The position numbers and the translations under genes are program-made. Positions 48,028-57,794 of a stretch of DNA of 64,000 bases are shown one piece after another. Location of the stretch: assembly GCA_030849465.1 (NCBI GenBank), contig JARVLF010000003.1, positions 496,001-560,000 on the forward strand, read 5' to 3'. The notes beneath the pieces were generated by a model. It saw nothing but the letters and a program-made list of their open reading frames with translations, did not search any database and was not told the DNA's origin. Every line of letters starts with the position of its first letter. Position 1 is the stretch's first letter. The DNA comes from Moesziomyces globuligerus (Eukaryota; Basidiomycota; Ustilaginomycetes; Ustilaginales; Ustilaginaceae).

Positions 48028-50715
48028 ATGTCGGCGCCGTGGACTCGCGTGCCCGGCGGCGCTAACCCTCCCACTGCTGCAGGCGGCAGAGGCTCCGAAG
48101 ACAACGCCACACTTCATAATCCAGTCCGCACCTACGAGGCTCCCCTTGCCAGCCAAGGTGTCGGCTCGTCTTCCTACTACGACAACGTCGCCGACTACCC
48201 TTCGGAGAAAGACTACGAAAACTACCCCGCCAACTACGGCGGCTCCGGTCAGTGGAACAACGACGCCGGCTCCGACGCTTCCAACACCTATCCACCCACC
48301 CCGGCCGGACCCACGCGACACAGGCACCAGCAGTACTCGCAATCCACCGATATGTCGAGACGATTCGAAGCTGGCGCCGACAAGGCCCAGCCCGCGTCCG
48401 TGTCCAAGCGCCCCGGCTTCAAGCGCCAGGATAGCGACTCCTGGGAGCGCCTTCTCAAGGGCGCTGGCTACTCGCAGGACAGCGCCAACGCAAGCTTTGT
48501 CGGTCTCAACGGACGCCAAAGCTCGGGCCCTCAGCTGGGTCATCCGTTCATTCGATTGTTCCTCTACATCCTCGTTCCCACCGCCCTCTTCTGGATTCCC
48601 GGCATCCTCGCTCTCCTCGTCTACGACGCACGTCCCAACAACCAGTTCCGCGACCCAAAGGTGCTCGACGTCGGCATCTTCTGGTGGTCCGTCTGGCTCA
48701 GCTCCATCTGGATCGGCTGGTGGGCCTGCCGCGTCGGCGCCATCATGATCCCCCGCATCCTCCGATGGACCGTCGGCAACCTCCACCAGAAGATGCGACG
48801 ATACACAGAGTTCCTCATCGTCACCGAAAAGTACGTCGCCTTCTTCCTCTGGACCATCCTCCTCTTTGCTCTCTGGCTCGCCATCGTCATCGGCAACTTC
48901 CAGGGCGCCGACAAGGCGGCCATCGAAGCAGCACCCCTCACCCCCGGCAACTCCACCGACACGAGCACATCCTCCTCCAACTCGCGCACAACCGTCATCA
49001 ACCAGAACTCGGAAAGCTCATGGCCATCCACCAGCGACATCATGCTCTCGGGCTACCGCCTCTGGTTCGGCGTCTGCCTCAGCGCAGCTATTCTGCTCGG
49101 TGAAAAGCTCTTCATCCAGGGAATCGCCTACAATTTCCACCGCGTCTCGTACGAGGACCGCATCCAGACGTCCAAGTTCAACGTCAAGGTCCTCACCACG
49201 CTCTACGAGAACTCAAAGAACCTCAACCGCAAGGACACCTACATCGCTGCCGAACACGAGGCCAAGCGCAAGGGTACCGGCCTCCATATCGCACGCGCTC
49301 GTCTGCGCAAGACCGGCCAGAAGGTGCGCGATGTGGCGCTGCAGAGCACCAGCGTGCTCGGCACCGTCGCCAGTGAGATCGCCGGACAGGGGGTGCTGCA
49401 GGCCGGCAACCCACGCTCCGTGGTCGCTTCGTCGCTCAACTCGCGCAAGCAGACGCAGGCGCTCGCAAGGAGGATCTGGTACAGCTTCTGCCCTCCTGGC
49501 AAGGCCGAGATGGTGGTCGACGACATCATGCATTGCTTCCCCGACCCCGCTACTGCCGAGGCGGCGTTCGAGATCTTCGACCGCGACCTCAACGGCGACA
49601 TCACCAAGGACGAGCTCGAGGCATCGTGCATCGACATCCACCGCGAGCGCATGGCTCTGCAGCTGTCGATGCGCGATGTCGACTCGGCCGTCGGTCGCCT
49701 GGACTCGATCTTCATGAGTGTCTTCATCCTCATCGCTGCCATCATCATCGCTGCCATGCTCTCGGTCGCGTTCAGCACCCTCGTCACGTCGTTCGGCACG
49801 CTCATCCTCGGTCTCTCGTGGCTCATTGGAAGCACGGCACAGGAGACGCTGGGTGCGATCATCTTCCTCTTCATCAAGCATCCGTACGACGTCGGCGACC
49901 GTGTCGACGTGGGCGATGACATGTACATTGTCAAGGAGATGCGTCTGCTCACGACAGTGTTCAAGACGACCAACGGCAAGAACGTGATGATCAGCCATTC
50001 GCAGCTCGCGACCAAGCCCATCGTCAACCTGCGTCGCTCGGGTGCGATCGAAGAGACGTTCAAGTTCGAGGTCGGCTACAGCACGACGTTTGCCCAGATC
50101 GAAGCGCTGCGCACAAAGATGGTGCACTGGCTCGACGGCGAGAAGCGCGACTTCCTGTCTGGCCTCGACATCAACGTGGTGGACTTCCAGGAACAGGGCA
50201 GCCTGTTGCTCTCGGCGGGCATCCGCTACAAATCCAACTGGCAGCAGGGCGGCCTCAAGGCGCAGCGTCGCAACCGATGGCTCTGCCAGCTCAAGGTCTT
50301 CCTCGCCGAGTGCAAGATCTACGGACCCAAGGGCGATCCGAACGTCGTGACGACCAACCACGTGACCATGGTTCCTTACCCGCCGCCGGAGGCATCGCTC
50401 ACTGCCACGACCGCCGAGGCGGGCGTGCAGAACACGCTGGGGGGAGGCGAGCGCGCCTACCGCTTCATGGACTCGGGCGCAGCGATCGGTGGCCAGGACG
50501 TGTTTGACGACATGGCCGGAGACGCTGGCACCGCACCCGGGACTGCGCCGCCTTCGCGCCCCATGTCGCCGGCCAACGCGCTGGAGCAGGGTCGACTGCG
50601 CAACCCGGGTCTGCCCACGTCGTCGTCGGGACCTGCGCCGCCGTACGCCGCCGTGCGCCGCGCCCAGGGCCTGGGCGAATCGTACGAGCTCACGGACCAG
50701 TCGCGCCGAATCTAG
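48028..50715 (+). CDS. EF-hand MscS-type mechanosensitive ion channel
   Basis: 895 aa, single exon. Order: a Tyr/Asp-rich cytosolic N-terminus (~1-175), four membrane helices (~180-205, ~214-238, ~265-290, ~340-360), a helical linker, an EF-hand at ~516-527 (DRDLNGDITKDE, all Ca2+-coordinating positions present), then two further helices (~565-590 and the pore-lining ~595-620, FGTLILGLSWLIGSTAQETLG), and the MscS beta domain (DVGDRVDVGDDMYIVKEM to VMISHSQLATKPIVNL). This matches the fungal MscS group with an EF-hand, including S. pombe Msy1/Msy2, which sit in the ER and tune Ca2+ during osmotic downshock. The role is inferred from that family. The C-terminal ~120 residues are low-complexity. 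Confidence 0.93.
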   Translation: MSAPWTRVPGGANPPTAAGGRGSEDNATLHNPVRTYEAPLASQGVGSSSYYDNVADYPSEKDYENYPANYGGSGQWNNDAGSDASNTYPPTPAGPTRHRHQQYSQSTDMSRRFEAGADKAQPASVSKRPGFKRQDSDSWERLLKGAGYSQDSANASFVGLNGRQSSGPQLGHPFIRLFLYILVPTALFWIPGILALLVYDARPNNQFRDPKVLDVGIFWWSVWLSSIWIGWWACRVGAIMIPRILRWTVGNLHQKMRRYTEFLIVTEKYVAFFLWTILLFALWLAIVIGNFQGADKAAIEAAPLTPGNSTDTSTSSSNSRTTVINQNSESSWPSTSDIMLSGYRLWFGVCLSAAILLGEKLFIQGIAYNFHRVSYEDRIQTSKFNVKVLTTLYENSKNLNRKDTYIAAEHEAKRKGTGLHIARARLRKTGQKVRDVALQSTSVLGTVASEIAGQGVLQAGNPRSVVASSLNSRKQTQALARRIWYSFCPPGKAEMVVDDIMHCFPDPATAEAAFEIFDRDLNGDITKDELEASCIDIHRERMALQLSMRDVDSAVGRLDSIFMSVFILIAAIIIAAMLSVAFSTLVTSFGTLILGLSWLIGSTAQETLGAIIFLFIKHPYDVGDRVDVGDDMYIVKEMRLLTTVFKTTNGKNVMISHSQLATKPIVNLRRSGAIEETFKFEVGYSTTFAQIEALRTKMVHWLDGEKRDFLSGLDINVVDFQEQGSLLLSAGIRYKSNWQQGGLKAQRRNRWLCQLKVFLAECKIYGPKGDPNVVTTNHVTMVPYPPPEASLTATTAEAGVQNTLGGGERAYRFMDSGAAIGGQDVFDDMAGDAGTAPGTAPPSRPMSPANALEQGRLRNPGLPTSSSGPAPPYAAVRRAQGLGESYELTDQSRRI

Positions 50716-51057
50716 AGCGTCCGCTGCGTGACCGTAGCACAGACGGCTGGCAAGTGCACAGCCCTGCATCCTCGACTCGCCACTCAGAATTCTCTGCCTC
50801 GCCTGCGTCGAAGCACGCCGAAAGAGCAGCAATTCCCTCGCATGTCTTCTGCATTGCAGCATCCAATGGTGCGCCATTCATCGAACAAGGACAATTTTGC
50901 ATCTCAGACTCGGGTGTGTGAGCGTCGACGAGGGTGTTGAGGGCGTTGAGGGTGTTGAGGGTGTTGAGGGTGTTGAGGGTAGGAATCTCGCTCGGAAAGA
51001 TGAGGCTTTGAATTGAGAGAATATGTACGCATTAATCGGCGCACTTGGCCAGACTGC
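50716..51057. other. Intergenic region with a 9-bp tandem repeat
   Basis: This spacer between the channel gene and the tRNA contains the 9-bp tandem repeat listed separately and no supported gene. Confidence 0.5.
50936..50980. repeat. 9-bp tandem repeat, five copies
   Basis: GTTGAGGGT (first copy GTTGAGGGC) is repeated five times head to tail, with a partial unit before it. It lies between the channel gene and the tRNA. On the minus strand one frame would read His-Pro-Gln repeats, but nothing else supports coding. Confidence 0.9.
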
Positions 51058-51213
51058 AGACTAGTAGCGGAGTGGTCAAACGCGCGAGATTTAAGGAAGT
51101 AAAAATCCCTTTTGGCGCAGGACACAGGCTCCGGACGCCGAGACCCGCGCATTTCGCGGTGTATCCCTATTCCTCGTCCTTCGGGTTCGTGGGTTCGAAC
51201 CCCACCTAGTCTA
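51058..51213 (+). tRNA. tRNA-Leu(UAA) with a ~75-nt intron
   Basis: A perfect 7-bp acceptor stem forms between agactag (51058-51064) and ctagtct (51206-51212), with discriminator A at 51213. The T-arm is complete: gtggg TTCGAAC cccac (51189-51205). Box A (TAGCGGAGTGG, 51065-51075) and box B (GTTCGAACC) are present. The anticodon loop TTTAAG places TAA at 51092-51094. The 3' half of the anticodon stem (cctcg, 51172-51176) follows an intron of about 75 nt (51096-51170); the pair closing the loop is an A-C mismatch. A class II variable arm with a TTCG loop (51177-51188) fits Leu. The mature length is about 81 nt. The intron borders are my best fit; the mismatch and the unusually long intron are the weak points. 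Confidence 0.78.
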
Positions 51214-51218
51214 ACTCG

Positions 51219-51223
51219 TTTTT
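51219..51223 (+). terminator. RNA polymerase III terminator
   Basis: A run of five T residues six bases after the tRNA discriminator base, the usual stop signal for Pol III. Confidence 0.7.
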
Positions 51224-51386
51224 GACGCCCTTCACCACCGAACCTCGCGCGGCAGTTTCTCAATTCCACCTCAACCTCGTTTCCTCTTCTTCCTTTTTTG
51301 CGCTTGCTACTCTTCAATCCTGTCTTCTTGCACTGCACCTTTGCTGGCTTTGATTGTTGTTTTCTTTCGGACGGGGTGGGATGGGG

Positions 51387-52229
51387 TTACGAGTTGGCTT
51401 TGGTGGGGTGTAGGGAGTTGTGGGTGGAGTAGATGAGGTCTGCGGCGGCGTGCATGCCATCGAGGTTGGGGTGGAAGGCGCCGCCACGGTAGAAGTTGAG
51501 GATCGAGCCGTCCGTGACCCATGGCTGCTTGGAACCGATCGCGTGGTCCTGACTCGCATCTGCTAGCGGTATGATGTGGACGTTGTCGCGGCCCTCGGCA
51601 GCCTGTGCGTAGATGCGCTTCAACTCGCCCGCGGTCTGTTTGTACTTGTCGACCTGATCCTGTCCCCACACCACATGCTTACCCGCCTTGGTCTGTTCGC
51701 CCATCATGGCAAAGTACTCGACGAGGTAGATCGTCGCTCGCGGCATCTTGGCCTCGAGCTGATCGAGGATCGTCCTGAACCTCTGTACGACCTGTTCGGG
51801 TGTCGCGACGGTCGGATGTTCCAGGCCGTGTTTCTGGTCTTCCGACATGCACAGGTACGAGTAGAGCCTACCCCAGAGCGTGAGTTTGAGCGTGTAGCCG
51901 AACATGCTGCCGATGTAGAACATGTCGTTGCCACCGCCCGTGATCGTGATGACCGTCTCCTCCCCATCGCCGGATTCGGGTTGGGGCAGGAGGGAGAGCT
52001 GGGGCGGAAAGACCTTGGTGCCCGTATCCTGGTCGTCCGAGACGAGGTTGAGCAGCGTCGCTCCGGAGACGGTGAGGTCGAGCAGCTGTTCAGGATCATC
52101 AGGGTCGAGGCCGAGACGGCGAGCAAGCAGGTGAGGGTAGTTGTTGCCGCTCCGACCCGCAGCCACGTCGACCTGCGGCGCGATACCAGGCCCCGCAGCA
52201 AACGACGATCCCAGCGCAATCAACCTCAT
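51387..52229 (-). CDS. SGNH/GDSL-type hydrolase
   Basis: 280 aa from the ATG at 52229 (MRLIALGSSFAAGPG). The family blocks are visible: GSSFAAGPG carries the nucleophile Ser in block I, TGGGNDMFY is block III with the oxyanion Asn, and FHPNLDGMH supplies the Asp and His of block V. SGNH enzymes hydrolyse esters (lipids, acetylated sugars); the substrate is not predictable. There is no convincing signal peptide from this start; the longer in-frame start at 52349 adds a Cys/Arg-rich stretch that does not look like one either. It is divergent from the acyl-CoA ligase. Confidence 0.85.
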   Translation of the reverse strand: MRLIALGSSFAAGPGIAPQVDVAAGRSGNNYPHLLARRLGLDPDDPEQLLDLTVSGATLLNLVSDDQDTGTKVFPPQLSLLPQPESGDGEETVITITGGGNDMFYIGSMFGYTLKLTLWGRLYSYLCMSEDQKHGLEHPTVATPEQVVQRFRTILDQLEAKMPRATIYLVEYFAMMGEQTKAGKHVVWGQDQVDKYKQTAGELKRIYAQAAEGRDNVHIIPLADASQDHAIGSKQPWVTDGSILNFYRGGAFHPNLDGMHAAADLIYSTHNSLHPTKANS

Positions 52230-52898
52230 CCTGGAGAGTCGAGCGTATGTGCGTGTTCGAGTCGTTGGCAGGCTCGAGCAGTTCTTGGCCGAGATGCAAG
52301 GTGGGACGAGGGCTCGTGCGCAAGGCCGAACCGGCACTCGGAAATGCATGTGCAGCCGTCAACCGGTCCACGCGGCGGAAAAAGGGGAAACTCGAAAGCC
52401 GAAGCCGATATGCTCGCTGTGTCGAGCCTAACACTTTGCATCCATCGAGCCCGCACAACCCCGCACCGCGCACCTCGGATCCCGTGTCAACTCAGTCGCT
52501 CACATACAGCGGAGATGACGGCGATGGTTGCATCCACAGTGCGATGCTGGTTGTTGCGAAAAGAGCAAATGTGAGAGAAGGAACTGGATGGGAGGACAGG
52601 CTGGAGCGTACCCCGCATCTTGACGTGAGGCCAATTTCCCGGATCAACCAGAAATCAAGCCGCTCCAGTGGCCAGGCTACTACGCTCCTGTACCGCTGCT
52701 CAGCGACGGCTTGGCATGCTGCTCGGCTTGCCGCTGAGACTGGCATTCAGTAGCTCTCTTAGCCGATGCCACACGCCTAGACCCGGGCCACCCATCTCTA
52801 GCGTCGTTTAAATACCCCGTCCGCTTGGCTCTCTATCTTCCGAGCGTCCATCCAGTCGCGACCCTCCACCATCTGCTCCCCCTCTCGCTGTAGCAAGT
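52230..52898. other. Divergent promoter region
   Basis: 669 bp between the SGNH hydrolase and acyl-CoA ligase starts. A TATA-like TTTAAATA lies at 52806-52813, about 90 bp before the ligase ATG. No gene is supported here. Confidence 0.5.
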
Positions 52899-54707
52899 AT
52901 GCCGTACACGCCGCCGCGTTCGTCGCAGCCCCCGAGGGCGATGCCGTTTGAGCTTTCGCTCTCGACGCATCCCGGTACGCCGCACCACCGGTCGTCGTTG
53001 ACGCCGGTCTCGTTCCTGCTGCGCGCGGCGCTGATCACGCCGCGCAAGCTCGCCATCACGCATCCCGAGCGCGGCTACGGCTTCACCTACGAGCAGTGGG
53101 CGGCGCGTACGCTCTCGCTCGCCTTTGCGCTGCGCGCGGTGCCCGGCTTCAAGACGGGCGATCGCGTGGCGGTCATCTCGCCCAACGCACCGCTCATCGC
53201 CGATGCGCACTACGGCATCCCCGCCGCAGGCGGCATCATCACCCCCATCAACATCCGCAACACGCCCAAGGAGGTCGCCTACGTCCTCGAGCACTCGGGC
53301 AGCACCATCATCCTCGCCGACCACGAGTTCAAGCACCTTGTGCCCGAGAAGCCGGGTCCGGGCATCACCGTGATCATCAGCAAGGACTCGGGGGGTCAGG
53401 AGAAGGACGATGCGTACGAACACTTCCTCGACCGCGGATGGCAGGAGTGGCAGAGGGCAGAGAAGCTCCAGCTCGACAGCTACAAGCAGCGCAGCAAGCC
53501 GAGCGCCGAACCCAAGACCGGCTGGAAGCTCATCGATGCTCCCCAGGACGAGGAACAGCCCATCGCTCTCTGCTACACCTCGGGCACCACTGGCCGACCC
53601 AAGGGCGTGCTGACCAACCACCGCGGCGCCTACCTCGCCGCTGTCGCCAACGCGTTTGAGGCCAACATCACCCAGGACAGCGTCTACCTCTGGGTGCTGC
53701 CCATGTTCCACGCGTGCGGATGGACGTTTCCCTGGGCGGTCACCGCCTCGCTGGCGACGCACCACACGATCCGCAAGGTGGACAACAAGGTCATCTGGGA
53801 TGCGCTCCTCCACCACGGCGTGACGCACTACTGCGGTGCGCCCACCGTGCAGATCGGCCTCACCAACCATCCCGACGCACGCAAGCTCGACCGACGCGTC
53901 AACGTCGCCGTCGCCGCATCGGCGCCGACGGCCAACCTGCTGGCCAAGATGGAGAGCCTCAACCTGTATCCCGTGCACGTGTACGGCTTGACCGAGACCT
54001 ACGGCCCCTTTACGCGCAGGTACTTTGAGCCCGAGTGGGCGCAGCTCGACGTCGACGCGCGCGCGCGCATGATGGCTCGTCAGGGTCATTCGTACCTCAC
54101 CTCGGACGAGGTGCGCGTGGTGCGCACCGAGTCGTCCAACGACGTTTCCACCGCCGACCTCATCGATGTCTCGCGCGACGGTAAGGAGACGGGCGAGATC
54201 GTCGTCCGCGGCAACATGACCATGATCGGCTACTACAACGACAAGCCCGCGACGGACAAGGCGATCATGAAGGGCTGGTTCCACACGGGCGACCTCGCCG
54301 TTCGCCATCCAGGCGGCGAGATCCAGATCCTCGACCGTGGCAAGGACATCATCATCTCGGGTGGCGAGAACATCTCGTCGCTCATGGTCGAGCAGGAACT
54401 CGCGGCGCATGCCGACGTGCTCGAGTGCTGCGTCATCGCCCGTCCTCACGAGAAATGGGGCGAACGCGGCCAGGCTTTCGTCGTCCTCACCGAACAGGCC
54501 AAGGCCAAACTCAACCCAGAGGCTCTCAAGAAGAAGGGCTCGCCCGAAAACGTCCAGTTCGTAGACAGCCTCAAGAAGCACTGCAAAGAGCGCATGTCTG
54601 GCTTCGCCGTCCCCGAGTGGTTCGACCTCGTCGACGAACTGCCAAAGACGAGCACGGGCAAGGTGCAGAAAAACGTCCTCCGCGCCCGCTTCGCCTCGAA
54701 GCTCTAG
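52899..54707 (+). CDS. Peroxisomal acyl-CoA ligase (AMP-binding superfamily)
   Basis: 602 aa, single exon. The ATP/AMP-binding motif is YTSGTTGRPKGVL (~226-238), with the later motifs YGLTETYGP, GWFHTGDLA, DRGKDIIISGGENIS and the catalytic Lys in PKTSTGKVQK near the C-terminus. The layout is that of medium-chain/aromatic acyl-CoA synthetases and plant acyl-activating enzymes. The reaction is ATP + carboxylate + CoA to acyl-CoA via an acyl-AMP. The protein ends in Ser-Lys-Leu, a canonical PTS1, so it should be imported into peroxisomes, in line with a role in beta-oxidation or peroxisomal acyl supply. The actual acid is unknown. A TATA-like box sits upstream. It is convergent with the MAPEG gene (80 bp). 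Confidence 0.93.
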   Translation: MPYTPPRSSQPPRAMPFELSLSTHPGTPHHRSSLTPVSFLLRAALITPRKLAITHPERGYGFTYEQWAARTLSLAFALRAVPGFKTGDRVAVISPNAPLIADAHYGIPAAGGIITPINIRNTPKEVAYVLEHSGSTIILADHEFKHLVPEKPGPGITVIISKDSGGQEKDDAYEHFLDRGWQEWQRAEKLQLDSYKQRSKPSAEPKTGWKLIDAPQDEEQPIALCYTSGTTGRPKGVLTNHRGAYLAAVANAFEANITQDSVYLWVLPMFHACGWTFPWAVTASLATHHTIRKVDNKVIWDALLHHGVTHYCGAPTVQIGLTNHPDARKLDRRVNVAVAASAPTANLLAKMESLNLYPVHVYGLTETYGPFTRRYFEPEWAQLDVDARARMMARQGHSYLTSDEVRVVRTESSNDVSTADLIDVSRDGKETGEIVVRGNMTMIGYYNDKPATDKAIMKGWFHTGDLAVRHPGGEIQILDRGKDIIISGGENISSLMVEQELAAHADVLECCVIARPHEKWGERGQAFVVLTEQAKAKLNPEALKKKGSPENVQFVDSLKKHCKERMSGFAVPEWFDLVDELPKTSTGKVQKNVLRARFASKL

Positions 54708-54787
54708 ACTCTTTACCGAAGGATAATAATTCAGACCCACTTGTATTGCTTGGTTTGTTTTCACAGTCTAGGCGAGATGGAGGGGCA

Positions 54788-55327
54788 TCACTTGAGGCTC
54801 GGGCTGATGTTGAGACCGCCACGGATCCAGACCGAGATGAGGTGGACGATGGCAAAGTTGAACGCGATGGTCCTTGCGAAGCTGTTTGCCCTGCCGGTGG
54901 TCTTGAGGTAGAGGACGGTGTAGAGGGCGCGGGAGGAGATGTACGAGATGACGAGGTTGTTGATCGTGGCGAGCGGGAGCTGGGTGTAGTTGGCCCAGAT
55001 GAGCGTGGCGGCGAAGAGGGGAACGTTTTCAAACGCGTTGGCCTGGCAGCTCTGACCGCGGAGGATCTCGAGTTCGAGCGGGGAGAGCTTGGTGGTGTTG
55101 GACTTTGCGATGAGCGAGGCGACCCAGAAGCGCGGGTTGACGTTCGACCATCCGCCCTGTACCTTGTTGCTCTCGGCGAGGTAGATGGTGTACCAGTGCG
55201 GCGCCGCGGCCAAGCCGAGCGCGAGCAGCAGCCCGATCCACGAGAGGTTGGCAAACGGATCCTTGCCCCCCGTAAACGGCGAGATGAGCTCCTTGAGCCA
55301 CGTCTGCGAAGACAGGAATTCAGACAT
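54788..55327 (-). CDS. MAPEG-family membrane protein
   Basis: 179 aa. Four membrane helices are likely (~28-45, ~100-118, ~122-142, ~150-168). The MAPEG signature is visible: LEILRGQSCQANAFENVPLFAATL (~88-111), with the Arg/Asn/Glu pattern that binds glutathione in active members. MAPEG proteins include microsomal glutathione transferases and uncharacterised fungal members; glutathione use is not certain here. A first segment (NLSWIGLLLALGLAAAPHWYTIYLAE) matches the family N-terminus. Single exon. Confidence 0.85.
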   Translation of the reverse strand: MSEFLSSQTWLKELISPFTGGKDPFANLSWIGLLLALGLAAAPHWYTIYLAESNKVQGGWSNVNPRFWVASLIAKSNTTKLSPLELEILRGQSCQANAFENVPLFAATLIWANYTQLPLATINNLVISYISSRALYTVLYLKTTGRANSFARTIAFNFAIVHLISVWIRGGLNISPSLK

Positions 55328-55698
55328 GATGACAGTGCAGCAGGGTGGTGGTGGATGCTAGCCAGCAAACGTCGAGGTCGTGGTCGCTTTTTAAGGGCAG
55401 AAGCTAAAGCCTCGGCTGCGACTTTGAGAAGGAAAATCGACGTTTCACGCGCCACCGATTTGGCGGCTTTGCCTCCACTCGAGCCACCAAATCCCGACCC
55501 CGCATCCGCCAACTCGCACCAAAGCAGCGGCTCCGCTCGGCCCTCGCACAGATCCCACCGAGCTGGTCACTCGACTCGCCGTGTGTCACGCCTGCCGAGA
55601 AAACATCCCGATTGGACGCCGATGCAAAAAGACATGCCAACACACTTGCGATTGCGATCGAAACACGTTCACCACAGATCCGAGAAGCTTTGCTCAAG
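55328..55698. other. Intergenic region
   Basis: 370 bp between the MAPEG start and the stop of the iron alcohol dehydrogenase gene. No further gene is supported. Confidence 0.45.
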
Positions 55699-57335
55699 TT
55701 AGTACGACACTGTTGGCCCGTCGCGTGAGCACAAAAGCCAGAAGATGAGGCGCAAAGGTCAGTGGTGATGCCGTCTGGATGGTCCGCGTTTCTAGGGTCA
55801 GGTGGCAACTTACGCGACTTTTCGAGGATGCGGGCGAGGTGCTCGTGGCCATCTGCGCCGTGGACATCGCCGATGCCGGGTGCGAGGTCGAGCACGCGCC
55901 TCTGGGGGATGGTGCCCTTGACGAGCGCCTCTACGTGTTCGTTCTTGTATCCGATCTTGGAGAGGCCGCGGGGCACGCCGAGGTCGGCGAGGAAGGCGGC
56001 GATGCGGTCGTAGACGAGCGCGCCGACCTCTGCGTCGGGCAGACGCGCAATGTCGGTCGCCTCGCTGCCGTTCTGGTATCCCTCAAAGATGGCGGCGACC
56101 TCGCGGTGGCGGTCGGGGGCGGAGGGAGCGGTGAAGTCGAACACGGCGGGGCCGGTGAGCGCGACCGAGATGCCGTGGGGCACGATGGGATGGTCCACCT
56201 CGTAGCCCGGATGCTGGTACTTGCCGAACTTCTTGTTGAGGCCCGAGATCGGGTACGACATGCCGTGGCAGAGGTGGACGCCTGCGTTGCCAAAGCCGAT
56301 GCCGGCAAAGGTGGCGGCGAGGAGCATCTGGCCGCGCGCCTCGGCGTCGGTGCGGTCGCGCGCGACGCGCGGGAGGTACTTGACCGTCTGCTTGAGCGCC
56401 CAGAGCGAAAAGACGTCCGAGATCGGATTGCGGCCCTGGTAGGCGGGGCGCTGGATCGGGTTGGCGGGACGCGGCATGCGCTCGTTGTACGGGATGGCCG
56501 TGTACGACTCGAGCGCATGGAAGAGGACGTCGAGACCGGCACTCACGTGCACCGCCGTCGGACACGTCTCGGTGTTGAGCGGATCGACGATGCCCAGCAG
56601 CGGACGCAGCGCACGCGAGGCGATGCCCGTCTTGGACTCGGTAGCCGTGTGGTCAAAGATGGCCGTGCCCGTCGTCTCGGATCCGGTACCTGCGGTGGTC
56701 GGCACACAGAGCAGAGGACGGAGGACCTTGTCGATCGGCGTACCACGACCGATGGGCGCGTTGACAAACTCCAACAGGTCCGCTTCGGGATAGCAGGTAA
56801 AGAGGTTGGCGACCTTGCAGGTGTCCATGACGGAGCCGCCGCCGACGGCGAGGAAGTGCGAAAAGTCCTGGTCGCGCGCGAAAGTGATGGCCTCCTGCCA
56901 GCTCTGCTCGTTGGGCTCGACTCTGCACTTGTCAAAGATCTCGTACTTGACGCCGGCCTTTTCGAGGCCCTGGATGGACTGCTTCATGGCGGTGAGGCCG
57001 CGGACGGTGGTGTCGGTGAAGACGCCCACCTTGCGCGCCTTCATGTTGGCAAAGTCCATGCCGACCTCGCTGGTGACGCCCTCGCCGAAGCGCACGTTGG
57101 AGGCGGCGAGCTCAAACGCGTACTCCTTCTGGACGAGGCCGTCGACGGGCGTAGCGTAGCCGCGAGCGTTGGCACCGGGCTGGGCGTTGTGCTTCGAGAT
57201 CATGTTGAGGCCGGCGCGCGCGAGGTTGGCGCCGCCACGCGCGACGCTGCAGCCGTGGCAGGGGCAGCCAGCCACATGCGAGAGGCGCATGAGGTTGGCG
57301 ATGCTGCTGCGACTGGCGGGTCCTGGCTTGGGCAT
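55699..57335 (-). CDS. Mitochondrial hydroxyacid-oxoacid transhydrogenase-like (ADHFE1-type iron alcohol dehydrogenase)
   Basis: Two exons on the minus strand: 55814-57335 and a tiny last exon 55699-55709 (11 nt: Leu-Ser-Tyr-stop); the 104-nt intron runs from gtaagt to acag. The product is 510 aa, from the ATG at 57335. An N-terminal presequence (Arg/Ser/Ala-rich, with a CPCHGC cluster) suggests mitochondrial import. Iron-ADH motifs: the dinucleotide-binding VGGGSVMDTCKVANLF, the metal His in VLFHALESYTAIPYNE, GVHLCHGMSYPISGLNKKF and PHGISVAL. The family enzyme couples oxidation of 4-hydroxybutyrate to reduction of 2-oxoglutarate. Without the intron the frame runs on about 140 codons into unrelated residues, which is why I place the splice here. 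The last-exon call is inference. Confidence 0.88.
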
Positions 57336-57794
57336 GTTGGGCGACGGGGGGCTCGGGGTTGGGGAAGGGGGAGGAGGAAGGATGAGGACGGAGTCGGAAG
57401 TCAAGAAGGGGGGCTACGACCGAGCGCACGCATGTCTCGAAGTTGCTTGGAGCGGGAACCCGTCACGGGGTCTGGGGAGAGAGAGGGAGGCTCGGTGGTT
57501 GCCAACATGGCTTGTTCCGAGTTGCCGAGCGCCGCGCCAAATGCGTTGCCGGAGTTGGGGCGTTGGCTCTGTTGGCTTTGTGTGGGGCTCGTGCGGGGAA
57601 AATCATCCGAGCGCGCTGAGCTGAGCACCGAAAAGCCACCGCACACGACACGCCGATCTCAGACCCTAACTTCGCTCATCGCCTTGAGTAGATCGCCCGA
57701 TGCCACCTCCTACGCAGACCCAGGCTCTGGAATCAACGCCGATGGAATTGACAGAACATGTCTTACATTGTCCGTGCTGTGTGGGTCTATCACT
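57336..57794. other. Intergenic region
   Basis: About 460 bp between two minus-strand genes. A long plus-strand frame crosses it but is a GC-driven shadow. No other feature is seen. Confidence 0.45.

Noticed and set aside
52833..54764. A 643-aa minus-strand open frame
   Set aside because: Antisense shadow of the acyl-CoA ligase, which has all AMP-binding motifs and an SKL end.
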